From Cytophagales bacterium (lineage in GTDB: Bacteria > Bacteroidota > Bacteroidia > Cytophagales > Cyclobacteriaceae), in NCBI GenBank assembly GCA_025358885.1, contig JANYHW010000223.1, positions 1 to 64,000 of the forward strand: a stretch of 64,000 nucleotides of DNA, read 5' to 3'. Position numbers and translations under genes: made by a program. Positions 35,392 through 44,048 of this stretch are shown here, in pieces. Positions within the stretch are counted from its first letter, which is position 1. Every line of letters starts with the position of its first letter. The notes beneath the pieces were generated by a model, which had not been told where the DNA came from, ran no database searches, and worked only from the letters and a program-made list of their open reading frames with translations.

Positions 35392-36567
35392 CTAGTTCAA
35401 GAACTCATAAATCCCGGCTACTCCTTGTCCGCCTCCTACACAAGCCGTCACCATTCCATATTTCTTTTTCTGTCTTCTCAGTTCGTTAAAGAGTTGCACA
35501 GACAACCTCGCGCCGGAAGACCCCAGTGGATGACCTACCGCTATTGCACCTCCGTTGGGATTCAACTTCGTTCTGTCAATCCCAAGTTCCCTGACCACCG
35601 CCAGAGATTGTGCTGCAAATGCTTCGTTTAATTCAATCAAATCAATATCATCCAGCTTTTTACCTGCAATTTTTAATGCTTTGGGAATAGCGGCTACAGG
35701 TCCAATCCCCATGATGCGTGGATCTACTCCTGCGGTGGCATAACTCAGCATTCTGGCGATGGGCTTCAGGTTGAGTTGCTTCACCATGAGCTCGCTCATC
35801 ACGGCCACGAACGCCGCTCCATCGGATGTTTGCGAAGAATTTCCTGCCGTAACACTTCCTCCAGCTACAAAGACGGGCTTAAGTTTTGATAGTCCTTCCA
35901 CTGTGGTTTCCACTCGAATGCCTTCATCTTTGTCCACGATATATTCACGTGTCTTCTTTTTCATGTTTTCATCGACATATACTTCTTTGACCGTGATCGG
36001 AACAACTTCAGCTTTGAATTTACCTTCCTTCCAGGCAGCGGCTGCTTTCATATGCGACTCGTATGAAAATTGGTCCTGGTCTTCCCGTGAAATCTTGAAT
36101 TGTTTTGAGACCTCTTCAGCAGTTAGTCCCATGCTTGTATAATAAGTCGGATTGTCCTTGGCGATTGTATAATTCAAGGCTGTCTTAAAACCCATGACTG
36201 GCACAAGGGACATTGATTCTGTTCCTCCTGCTATAATAATATCCGCCTGACCCGAATGGATACGCGCACTGGCAATCGCAATGGCTTCAACACCCGAACC
36301 GCAATACCGGTTGATCACCAACCCGGGAACATCAATGCCCAGCGCCAACAAGGAAATCATCCGTCCCATCTGCATGCCCTGTTCCGCTTCAGGTACAGCA
36401 TTGCCTACGATGAGGTCATCCACCATCTTGTTCTCCAATCCGGGTATTGACTTCACAAGGTGTTTGATCACATCCGAGGCCAGGTCATCGGGTCGGACAA
36501 ACCGGAACCCACCTTTTTTTGCTTTGCCGACTGCGGTGCGAAATCCTGCAACAATGTATGCATCCAT
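35392..36567 (-). CDS. fadA: Acetyl-CoA acyltransferase (thiolase)
   Basis: From ATG 36567 (MDAYIVAGFRT) the protein has 391 residues, the normal thiolase length; the frame runs back to 36636 but those residues do not look native. Catalytic residues are all present: Cys89 (NRYCGSG), His346 (VGHPLGSSG) and Cys376 (TACVGGGQG). It performs the last beta-oxidation step, releasing acetyl-CoA, and pairs with the fused hydroxyacyl-CoA dehydrogenase/hydratase gene 80 bases upstream. Confidence 0.93.
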   Translation of the reverse strand: MDAYIVAGFRTAVGKAKKGGFRFVRPDDLASDVIKHLVKSIPGLENKMVDDLIVGNAVPEAEQGMQMGRMISLLALGIDVPGLVINRYCGSGVEAIAIASARIHSGQADIIIAGGTESMSLVPVMGFKTALNYTIAKDNPTYYTSMGLTAEEVSKQFKISREDQDQFSYESHMKAAAAWKEGKFKAEVVPITVKEVYVDENMKKKTREYIVDKDEGIRVETTVEGLSKLKPVFVAGGSVTAGNSSQTSDGAAFVAVMSELMVKQLNLKPIARMLSYATAGVDPRIMGIGPVAAIPKALKIAGKKLDDIDLIELNEAFAAQSLAVVRELGIDRTKLNPNGGAIAVGHPLGSSGARLSVQLFNELRRQKKKYGMVTACVGGGQGVAGIYEFLN

Positions 36568-36647
36568 AACTTTTGGGTTGTTCGATTTTAGTTGTTGTTT
36601 GTTCGGTGCTGGCGTCAAATCACGGACAACCAACAACGAACTCCGAA

Positions 36648-39047
36648 TTAGTTTCTCAATGGTTTTCCGCCTGTCAAAATCGCCTGAATTCTCTCTAGTG
36701 TTTTCTTCTCTCCGGTAAGGGATAAGAAAGCTTCTCTTTCCAGGTCAAGCAAATACTGTTCACTCACTTCCTGAGGCGAGGTCAGGTCTCCACCGCACAT
36801 TACGTTGGCGACCCACTTCGCCACCTTGGCATCGTGTTCCGAGATGTATTTTCCCATCAGCATTCCCTGGAGGCCGGCGAGAAAGAGCGCCTGTCCTGTA
36901 CGGCCCTGCACTTTGATATTTCTTGCCTGCTGTGGCATTGTGTAGCCTGCCTGCGCCAATTCGAGGACAGCTTCCTTTGCATCCGTAATCTGACGGTCCT
37001 TATTCATCGACACCCGGTCTAGTTTCTTGAGGATGCCAAACTCCCGCGCCTCTTCCGACGAGGTAGCTACCTTGGCTGTTGCAATATTCATGAAAGCGTT
37101 TTGAAGGGCATTAAGTTCCACGTCCCCCTCTTCCATCGCATCACTTACCCGCTTGGCAAACTCTTTCGTTCCACCACCTCCGGGAATAAGTCCAACGCCA
37201 ACTTCCACCAGTCCTATATAGGTTTCGGCAGCTGCTTGTGCGATGTCTGCATGCATGGTCATTTCACAACCGCCACCCAGCGTTCGTCCTTGAGGGCAAA
37301 CCACCACGGGGACAGATGAGTACCGGATGCGCATCACAGAGTTTTGAAATTGTTTGATCATAAAATCAATTTCATCATACTCCTGCTCAATGGCATACAT
37401 AAAGACCAAACCCAGATTGGCACCCAATGAAAAATCAGGGCCCTGGTGTCCGATCACAAGACCGCGGAAATCTTTTTCTGCCAGGTCGATTGCTTTATTC
37501 AGCCCCTCTACCACTTCGCTTCCTAAAGTAAAACTCTTGGTGTACCACGAGAAGTTGAGTACGCCATCGCCCAAGTCGTGAATTTTTGCGCTTGCGTTTT
37601 TCCAAACAATGTTTTCGCTCTTGTTCTCAAGAATAATAAAGCTTTCCCGACCGGGAATCGACTTGTAGCTCTTCGCTGGAATGTCATAATATTTTCGCTG
37701 ACCGTCCTCCGCTTTATAGAATGATTTGTTGCCTACCGCCAGCATATCATATACCCATTGAGCTGGTTTGTAATGAGCGGCCTCCATGAGTGGAATACTT
37801 TTTTCCAGGCCGACGGCGTCCCAGGTTTCAAATGGCCCAAGATCCCATCCAAAGCCACCACAAACTGCATCATCGATCCTGAATAATTCGTCGCTGATTT
37901 CAGGTATGCGATTGGTTACGTACTGAAACAAGCCATAAAAGGCATCGCGATAAAAATCGCCCGCTTTGTCTTTTCCCGCCAGCAATACCTTGAAGCGATC
38001 TTTGAGGTTATCAATGGTCTTGGTAGACTCGAGCGTAGCAAATTTTACCTTGGTTTTTGGCTTGTATTCCAATGTTTTCAAGTCCAGGGTAAGAATCTCT
38101 GTCTCGCCTTTGGAACCTTTTGTCTTCTTGTAAAATCCTTGGCCTGTCTTGTCACCGAGCCATTTATTTTGTTCCAACTTGGTCACAACCTCCGGCAATT
38201 TGAACATCTCACGGCCTTCATCCTTTTCCAGTCCTGCATACAAGTTATTAGATACCTTCACCAGGGTATCAAGACCCACTACATCAGATGTTCTGAAGGT
38301 TGCCGACTTAGGTCTTCCGATAATTGGTCCGGTGAGCTTATCGACCTCATCCACATTCAAATCAAATTTGCGCATGGAATCAATCACCTTCAACAAGCCA
38401 TAGATCCCAACCCTGTTGCCAATGAATGCTGGTGTGTCTTTGCAAAGCACGGTCGTCTTGCCCAGAAAAAGATCTCCGTAAAGCATCAGAAATTTGGTGA
38501 CTTCCGGATCTGTTTGGGTGGTGGGAATAATTTCCAGCAACTTCAAATAGCGGGGAGGATTAAAGAAATGGGTTCCGCAAAAATGTTTTTGAAAATCATC
38601 GCTCCTGCCTTCTGCCATCAGGTGAATGGGAATGCCGGAGGTGTTCGATGTAATTAATGTTCCTGGCGTACGGTGCTTTTCTACTTCGGCGTACACAATC
38701 TTCTTCACATCAAGGTTTTCAACCACCACTTCTATCGTCCAATCGCATAACTTGATTTTCTGCATATCATCCGTGAAATTTCCAATCTTCACGCGGGATG
38801 CAAATTTCTTGCTGAACAATGGAGCGGGGTTTGACTTCAGTGTGCTGTCAAAGGAGCCTTGCACGATTCTATTCTTCACCGCTGGATGATCAAGGGCAAG
38901 TCCCTTTTTCTTTTCATCTTCATTCAGTTCTTTGGGAGCAATGTCCAGCAGGAGGACATCACAACCAATGTTGGCGAAGTGGCAGGCAATACGGGAGCCC
39001 ATGATACCCGAACCCAATACGGCGACTTTGCGGATGGTGCGATTCAT
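36648..39047 (-). CDS. 3-hydroxyacyl-CoA dehydrogenase/enoyl-CoA hydratase fusion
   Basis: A 799-residue bifunctional beta-oxidation enzyme. The NAD-binding dehydrogenase half comes first (LGSGIMGSRIA, 11-21; KDTPAFIGNRVG near 210-220), followed by a second dehydrogenase C-domain repeat, then the hydratase at the C-terminus (about 490-720), with GGGCEMTM and VEVGVGLIPGGGG holding the two acid residues of crotonases. This order is reversed from E. coli FadB, where the hydratase is N-terminal. It lies 41 bases after the MarR gene. Confidence 0.93.
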   Translation of the reverse strand: MNRTIRKVAVLGSGIMGSRIACHFANIGCDVLLLDIAPKELNEDEKKKGLALDHPAVKNRIVQGSFDSTLKSNPAPLFSKKFASRVKIGNFTDDMQKIKLCDWTIEVVVENLDVKKIVYAEVEKHRTPGTLITSNTSGIPIHLMAEGRSDDFQKHFCGTHFFNPPRYLKLLEIIPTTQTDPEVTKFLMLYGDLFLGKTTVLCKDTPAFIGNRVGIYGLLKVIDSMRKFDLNVDEVDKLTGPIIGRPKSATFRTSDVVGLDTLVKVSNNLYAGLEKDEGREMFKLPEVVTKLEQNKWLGDKTGQGFYKKTKGSKGETEILTLDLKTLEYKPKTKVKFATLESTKTIDNLKDRFKVLLAGKDKAGDFYRDAFYGLFQYVTNRIPEISDELFRIDDAVCGGFGWDLGPFETWDAVGLEKSIPLMEAAHYKPAQWVYDMLAVGNKSFYKAEDGQRKYYDIPAKSYKSIPGRESFIILENKSENIVWKNASAKIHDLGDGVLNFSWYTKSFTLGSEVVEGLNKAIDLAEKDFRGLVIGHQGPDFSLGANLGLVFMYAIEQEYDEIDFMIKQFQNSVMRIRYSSVPVVVCPQGRTLGGGCEMTMHADIAQAAAETYIGLVEVGVGLIPGGGGTKEFAKRVSDAMEEGDVELNALQNAFMNIATAKVATSSEEAREFGILKKLDRVSMNKDRQITDAKEAVLELAQAGYTMPQQARNIKVQGRTGQALFLAGLQGMLMGKYISEHDAKVAKWVANVMCGGDLTSPQEVSEQYLLDLEREAFLSLTGEKKTLERIQAILTGGKPLRN

Positions 39048-39088
39048 AGATATAATATAATGTGTCGTTTTATTTTCAATGGATGCCT

Positions 39089-39538
39089 TTACCGGGCAAC
39101 CGTTTCGTAAATCTCATTTTTTTCAATCAGTTTGCTGATGTCTTTCACCACTTCAAAGAAGACATTCAATTTGTGTTCTGATATTTCATCGCGAATTGCT
39201 TCATTGAAACGAAGTACCGTCTCCTTGGCTTTCACTTTATTCTTCTTCCCAGCTTTTGTCAGGAATATGCGCACTGACCTCCTGTCATTCTTGTCTGATT
39301 CCCTGTAAATAAGCCTTTTTTCTTCCATAGATCTAAGGAGTCGAGTCAGGCTGCGAGTCTCCAGTCCCATCATAGGTCCAATCTTGGTTGCGGGTGTCCC
39401 CTCCTGTGAATGGATGTTGAGCAACGCAAAACCGACGGACATCGTCCCGCCATACTTTATCGCTTGCTGGTTATACATTCTGGCGATGGCGTGCCAGGCT
39501 GCTTTGATATTAAAGTCGATAGTTTCTTCGCGTTTCAA
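39089..39538 (-). CDS. MarR family transcriptional regulator
   Basis: A 149-residue winged-helix regulator with a MarR fold: TIDFNIKAAWHAI helix, the recognition region LETRSLTRLLRSMEEKRLIYRE (about 78-99), the wing KNDRRSVRIFLT (102-113) and a C-terminal dimer helix. It heads the beta-oxidation genes, so it most likely responds to acyl-CoA or fatty acid and controls them; this is inferred from position. It is divergent from the YceI gene across 245 bases that carry two dyads. Confidence 0.87.
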   Translation of the reverse strand: MKREETIDFNIKAAWHAIARMYNQQAIKYGGTMSVGFALLNIHSQEGTPATKIGPMMGLETRSLTRLLRSMEEKRLIYRESDKNDRRSVRIFLTKAGKKNKVKAKETVLRFNEAIRDEISEHKLNVFFEVVKDISKLIEKNEIYETVAR

Positions 39539-39683
39539 ACGGTAGTGAAGGTAAATAAAATTTGTTATGCATGCAGAGTATGTCGGATTATTTATGGAAA
39601 AAGAAATGCCTCAGGCACAGCAGCAATATAATGTCACTTTCTCCTGAATGTAGGACTTCACAGGCTGGAAGTATTACTAACAA

Positions 39684-39728
39684 CAACACCATATATGTTG
39701 ACTACAATCATGTTTTTATATGAAAACA
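39684..39728. promoter_or_regulatory. Two dyads in the marR-yceI intergenic region
   Basis: CAACA/TGTTG arms with 7 bases between (39684-39700), and TGTTTT/AAAACA arms with 6 bases between (39711-39728). Both have the 17-18 bp size of MarR-type operators and lie between the divergent MarR and YceI genes. Which gene they control, and whether MarR binds them, is not known. Confidence 0.3.
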
Positions 39729-39783
39729 GTCATTCTTTTAGCTCCCCACTCAAATCAATTTTACACCGCTAAAGGCACTCATT

Positions 39784-40377
39784 ATGAAAAAAACACAATC
39801 AAATGCCATCGTTTCAATCGGTTTAAAACTCATTGTCCTTGTGTTGTTGGGGATTTCTATTCAGACACAAGGGCAAACGACCTATAAACAAACTGCAGAA
39901 TCCTACCTCGTCGTAGCGGGCACCTCAACGCTCCACAACTGGACGATGACCTCCAAGGAAATGCAATTCCAGACCTCGTTTGAAAATGGATCTGACGGCA
40001 TCCCCCTTAAGGTTAAATCACTCTCCCTTTCATTGAGCCCTGAGAGTTTGAAGAGTGAGCATAAGGCTATGGATAAAAATGCCTACAGCGCATTAAAAAC
40101 AGATAAATTCAAGACGATCACTTTTGCTATTACCACAGCAACTGTACAAAAGGATATTATTACCTGCTCAGGCAACCTCACTATTGCCGGTGTAACGAAG
40201 CCGGTGAGCATCGAAGCCACCTGCAAACTTAATCCCACAGGAACCTTGCGCTGCACAGGAAGCAAGACAATCAAGATGAGCGAATTTCAGGTAGAGCCCC
40301 CCACTTTCATGTTTGGCTCTGTTAAAACAGGGGATGAAATCACTATCAGCTTCAACATGGAATTAGTTAAGAATTAA
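39784..40377 (+). CDS. YceI family protein (first)
   Basis: A 197-residue exported protein: signal peptide to about residue 31 (QTQGQ), then a YceI-like lipocalin barrel with VAGTSTLHNWTM, SLSPESLKSEHKAMDKNAYSAL and the closing MSEFQVEPPTFMFGSVKTGDEITI. YceI-like proteins bind isoprenoid-type lipids. The gene is 34 bases upstream of an outer-membrane barrel gene, and a second, diverged YceI gene follows that, so a lipid or quinone-like substrate may link the three. This last point is inference. Confidence 0.88.
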   Translation: MKKTQSNAIVSIGLKLIVLVLLGISIQTQGQTTYKQTAESYLVVAGTSTLHNWTMTSKEMQFQTSFENGSDGIPLKVKSLSLSLSPESLKSEHKAMDKNAYSALKTDKFKTITFAITTATVQKDIITCSGNLTIAGVTKPVSIEATCKLNPTGTLRCTGSKTIKMSEFQVEPPTFMFGSVKTGDEITISFNMELVKN

Positions 40378-40411
40378 TTGTAGAGTCAATCAACCTTAAA
40401 ACCAGTTCAGT

Positions 40412-41962
40412 ATGAAAACAAAAATCAATCAATCAAACTATCTGATGGTCTTTTTGCTGCTGTGCACCGCGACAGGTGCGTTGGCGCAACAGCCGGCCAT
40501 CCAGTTTTTCCGCCCGTACGATCAAAGGGGTGTGAATGTATATGAAGCTCCCAAGCATAACGATACCGTTGTTTATGACGGGTTCAAACTCCGCATCGGC
40601 GCCAACTTTACTCAAGGTTATCAAAGCCTCTCCAACAGCAATTCATCCAGGGCCATCCTGACAGGTGCAGGCAACTTGTATGAAACCGGGGTTGGCACTG
40701 GTGTGTTTAATACAAAATTTGATGGCACCGGAGCAAATGTTCCAGGCGTGGTCCCGGATCCCAATGTATTTGGTGGCTATATCAATACAAACACCAATGC
40801 ACTCTATTCAAACACTAACCAGGTGTATCAACAAGCGCCCGGCTTCCCTTTGGCCATGGCAAACCTTAACCTGGATGTCCAACTGGCTGACGGTGTGCGG
40901 TTGAATCTAGTTTCTTACATGTCTGCTCACCACCACAATGAATTCTGGGTAAAAGGCGGATACCTGCAAATAGACAAGGTTAAATTCCTCGGAAGCGAGA
41001 TGATGAACAACCTTTGGAAAAACCTTACTTTAAAAGTTGGTCACATGGAAATCAACTACGGTGATGCACACTTCAGGAGAAGTGATGGTGGAAACGCGAT
41101 GTGGAACCCCTTCATGGAAGGAAATATCATGGACTCCTTCACAACTGAAATAGGCGGTGAATTGTACTGGCAGAAAAATGGCATCATTACCATGTTGGGC
41201 ATGACCGATGGTGAAATCCAGGGGAGCGTCTCCAAACCCGATGACAGGAAGCCATCCATCTACGGTAAGGTTGGTTACGACAAGAATTTTGGCAACAGGA
41301 AAAGGGTTCGTTTAACGGGATCATTCTACACAACCAAATCTTCTATCAGCAACACCATCTATGGTGGCGACCGCACGGGTTCAAACTATCAATATGTGAT
41401 GGAGCCTACCACGGCAACATTAACAGGCAATCCTTTCTCTGGCAGGTTTAATCCTGGCTTCAAAGACAATGTAACTGCGATAATGATCAACCCATCTGCT
41501 AAAGTAGCTGGCTTGGAGTTCTTCGGAACCTATGAAATGAGTCAAGGTAATTCACAGGTTGAAAACGGTGAGGTGAAATACAGCAACCCCACATTGTTTT
41601 ACAACAACACCCCAGGGCTTACGACCATCAGCAAACAGGATAATAGGAAGTTCACACAAATTGAAGCTGATCTCGTTTATCGTTTTGGAAAAGGCGAGAA
41701 GTACTATGTAGGTGCCAAATATAACAGGGTCTCCGGAACTGCCGTATTTGGTCAAAGTACAACAGCTAGCAGCATTGTTCAGGGAACGCGTCAGGATATC
41801 TCCATTGACCGCACCTGTTTCGGTGGTGGCTGGTTTGTTACCAGAAACGTACTCATCAAAGCAGAGTATGTATCACAGAAATACAACGATTTCCCTACAG
41901 ACAATATTCTGAGTGGCGGTAAATTTAACGGCTTTGTCATTCAAGGCACGATTGGGTTCTAG
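40412..41962 (+). CDS. Porin-like outer-membrane beta-barrel protein
   Basis: A 516-residue exported protein with a signal peptide (about 1-25, ending ALAQ) and alternating beta strands with short turns through to the C-terminal strand ending in Phe (GFVIQGTIGF), a typical outer-membrane insertion signal. It looks like a porin-type barrel, but I recognise no named family. It is co-transcribed with the upstream YceI gene (34-base gap) and ends at a strong terminator. Confidence 0.75.
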   Translation: MKTKINQSNYLMVFLLLCTATGALAQQPAIQFFRPYDQRGVNVYEAPKHNDTVVYDGFKLRIGANFTQGYQSLSNSNSSRAILTGAGNLYETGVGTGVFNTKFDGTGANVPGVVPDPNVFGGYINTNTNALYSNTNQVYQQAPGFPLAMANLNLDVQLADGVRLNLVSYMSAHHHNEFWVKGGYLQIDKVKFLGSEMMNNLWKNLTLKVGHMEINYGDAHFRRSDGGNAMWNPFMEGNIMDSFTTEIGGELYWQKNGIITMLGMTDGEIQGSVSKPDDRKPSIYGKVGYDKNFGNRKRVRLTGSFYTTKSSISNTIYGGDRTGSNYQYVMEPTTATLTGNPFSGRFNPGFKDNVTAIMINPSAKVAGLEFFGTYEMSQGNSQVENGEVKYSNPTLFYNNTPGLTTISKQDNRKFTQIEADLVYRFGKGEKYYVGAKYNRVSGTAVFGQSTTASSIVQGTRQDISIDRTCFGGGWFVTRNVLIKAEYVSQKYNDFPTDNILSGGKFNGFVIQGTIGF

Positions 41963-41981
41963 GTTTGATTTTTGTTGAATG

Positions 41982-42018
41982 GTTCCGGCTGGCCCTCAAG
42001 GCTGGCCGGAACTTTTTT
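41982..42018 (+). terminator. Intrinsic terminator of the yceI-barrel operon
   Basis: A 13-bp stem (41982-41994 with 42000-42012, two positions being G-U wobbles in the plus-strand RNA), a 5-base loop, and six T's immediately after (42013-42018). It lies about 20 bases downstream of the barrel gene's stop codon. Confidence 0.9.
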
Positions 42019-42028
42019 ATTGTATTTG

Positions 42029-42036
42029 TATATTTG
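42029..42036 (+). promoter_or_regulatory. -7 element TATATTTG of the second yceI gene
   Basis: An exact TAnnTTTG match 32 bases before the ATG at 42068, directly after the preceding terminator. It gives the second YceI gene its own promoter. No -33 TTTG at the right distance is seen. Confidence 0.45.
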
Positions 42037-42067
42037 CTCTGGGATAAGACTAACGGTTAATCTATAG

Positions 42068-42682
42068 ATGAAGCGTACCATTATCTTTTTTTCTTTGCTT
42101 GTCATTACTTCCGCATTTGTTCAGCGGCGTAATTCCAGTATGCTGATACACCGCCTCATTGTTCAGCCGACCAGCACCTTGACCATTGATGGAAAAACCA
42201 ACGTCAACACCTTTAAGTGTGCCATCCCGCAATACATTGGGAAAGACACCCTCGTCCTGCACGAAGGTGGGCACAACGTGAGGCCGGTTTTTGTCAAGGG
42301 GTCGGTAGGGCTTGATGCATCCAGTTTTGATTGCGGGATTGCTATGATGACATCTGATTTCAGAAAAACAATAAAATCAAAGTCATACCCTGCCATCATT
42401 ATTGACTTTATTTCTTTTGAACGCGCTCCGAGCTACACGTATGGTGAGGAAAAATTCAAAGGGATCATCAAGATTTCGCTGGGTGGTACAACAAAATTAT
42501 TTGAAATGGACTGTACGATTGAAGCAAGTCCTTCCGGAATCATACACTTAAAGGGAGGTCGGGATTTTACCTTTTCCGACTTCAACCTGGAACCACCAAA
42601 AAGAATGATGGGAATGGTGAAAGTCCAGCAGGGATTGAACGTAAGTTTTCACCTGCAGCTCAAGCTCGACACGAACTCTTAA
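42068..42682 (+). CDS. YceI family protein (second)
   Basis: A 204-residue protein with a signal peptide-like N-terminus (MKRTIIFFSLLVITSAFVQ) and a YceI-like body: DGKTNVNTFKCAI, a central IDFISFERAP, and the closing FSDFNLEPPKRMMGMVKVQQGLNVSF that matches the family end (compare FQVEPPTFMFGSVK of its neighbour). It is clearly more diverged than the first copy. It probably has its own promoter at 42029. Confidence 0.75.
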   Translation: MKRTIIFFSLLVITSAFVQRRNSSMLIHRLIVQPTSTLTIDGKTNVNTFKCAIPQYIGKDTLVLHEGGHNVRPVFVKGSVGLDASSFDCGIAMMTSDFRKTIKSKSYPAIIIDFISFERAPSYTYGEEKFKGIIKISLGGTTKLFEMDCTIEASPSGIIHLKGGRDFTFSDFNLEPPKRMMGMVKVQQGLNVSFHLQLKLDTNS

Positions 42683-42751
42683 GGCTAACAAATTCAGGGA
42701 AGTTATTCTCCGGTGTGATAGTTCATGATTAAGATTTTCTAAAAACAGAAA

Positions 42752-43558
42752 TTATCTCCTTTGACGTGCCAGTGCCGCCGCCTGTCCGATCCAGTTGTCG
42801 CGGCCAATTCGGTCGGGAAAAAATTTGATGGTCTTCGTGATTCGGCTAACCATGTCCGGGGTCAGCTCGCTGATCTGCTGAAAAGAATAGATTCCCAACT
42901 CATTTAACTTGCGCTGAATAGCTGGTCCAATGCCACTAATGAGTGTGAGGTCGTTCTTGGTTTGCCAGGAGGATGGGGTGAATCGTGATCGGGAAGGGTC
43001 AGGACTTTCGTCGTTGGCCTTACTGATCTGACGTTCCTTCAACTCTACTTCCATTTTCGCTTCCCTGGTCCGTTCCGCCTCCAGCTCATTCTTGAGACGG
43101 GTTGCCGTATCACGGATTTCATCTGTCTCCTGCTTCAGGTTATTATATCGCCTTTGGTATTGTTGCAGCTCATTCTCCAGCGCACTGACTTGCGTCTTCG
43201 CCTCCATCAATAATGGCTCTGTCACTTTCTTCACTTGGGCTAGTAGGGAAACCTGTTGTTGCCATTCAGACACATGCTTTCGTGCATCTTGATTTTCCTT
43301 TTCCAACAAGTGGACCTGGTCGTAAAGGTTTGATCTCTCTTTTTGGATCCCTCCCAACTGAGCCCTTAGGAATCGGAATGTCTTTTCGCTCAGAAGCCAG
43401 GATCCTGCCATTCCGATAACAAATGCCGTAAGAATCATGGCCAGTATCTCTAGGTTAGCGGCTGTTTCACACAGGCTCCTAACCTCGCACAGGTACCAGC
43501 GGGTAAAAAATACACATAAGAGTAAAAAAACCGCGATGAGTCCGTAAACGGAGCGCAT
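42752..43558 (-). CDS. Membrane-anchored coiled-coil protein with helix-hairpin-helix domain
   Basis: A 268-residue protein with two N-terminal membrane segments (about 4-27 and 37-60), a long heptad-rich coiled coil (about 68-175) and a C-terminal helix-hairpin-helix module (about 203-265) with DLTLISGIGPAIQRKLNELGI. The C-terminal module occurs in many Bacteroidota proteins of unknown function and usually contacts DNA or protein. A membrane-tethered HhH protein could hold nucleic acid near the membrane; this is speculation. Confidence 0.75.
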   Translation of the reverse strand: MRSVYGLIAVFLLLCVFFTRWYLCEVRSLCETAANLEILAMILTAFVIGMAGSWLLSEKTFRFLRAQLGGIQKERSNLYDQVHLLEKENQDARKHVSEWQQQVSLLAQVKKVTEPLLMEAKTQVSALENELQQYQRRYNNLKQETDEIRDTATRLKNELEAERTREAKMEVELKERQISKANDESPDPSRSRFTPSSWQTKNDLTLISGIGPAIQRKLNELGIYSFQQISELTPDMVSRITKTIKFFPDRIGRDNWIGQAAALARQRR

Positions 43559-43652
43559 GAAAGTAGGTCAGTGGATAGGTGAAGATACGATTTTCTGATG
43601 GGATGCGAGAAAATCCGGTATTCCCTGCAACTTATACCAGGCTGCTGGCGTC

Positions 43653-43677
43653 TTATGCATAATTCTCTTATGTATTA
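43653..43677 (+). promoter_or_regulatory. Candidate PadR operator
   Basis: A perfect palindrome TTATGCATAA (43653-43662) and a similar TTATGTATTA (43668-43677) lie 5 bases apart, just upstream of the PadR start codon. PadR-type regulators commonly bind AT-rich ATG/CAT dyads near their own promoter. The match is suggestive only. Confidence 0.35.
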
Positions 43678-43681
43678 GCCT

Positions 43682-44014
43682 ATGCACTCACCTGAATTAC
43701 TGAAGGGCACACTTCAAACCATCGTACTTAAAGTATTGAAAGACCATGGCAAGATGTATGGGTATGAAATCACCCAGCGCGTTAAGGAACTTTCAGAAAG
43801 CCGGCTTCTCCTCACAGAAGGAGCTCTTTACCCAACCCTTCATAAACTTGAAGCTGAGGGTTGTCTTAAAACAGAAACTGTGATGATGGGAAAGAGGATG
43901 AGGAAATACTATGCACTTACTTCAGAGGGGCGCTCCACAGCAAGGGATCGGGTGGTTGAATTTGTCGATTTCATAAAGACGATGTCCAATGTGTTACAGG
44001 TAGAGATGAACTAA
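43682..44014 (+). CDS. PadR family transcriptional regulator
   Basis: A 110-residue winged-helix protein with the typical start LLKGTLQTIVLKVLKDHGKMYGYEIT and the wing region EGALYPTLHKLEAEGCL, a short variant (about 110 residues) that usually pairs with transporter genes. The next gene starts 34 bases downstream on the same strand and encodes a permease, so it probably regulates the two-permease unit and itself. Confidence 0.92.
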   Translation: MHSPELLKGTLQTIVLKVLKDHGKMYGYEITQRVKELSESRLLLTEGALYPTLHKLEAEGCLKTETVMMGKRMRKYYALTSEGRSTARDRVVEFVDFIKTMSNVLQVEMN

Positions 44015-44048
44015 CACCAGGACTGAATCGCGACCTATTAATTCCAAA

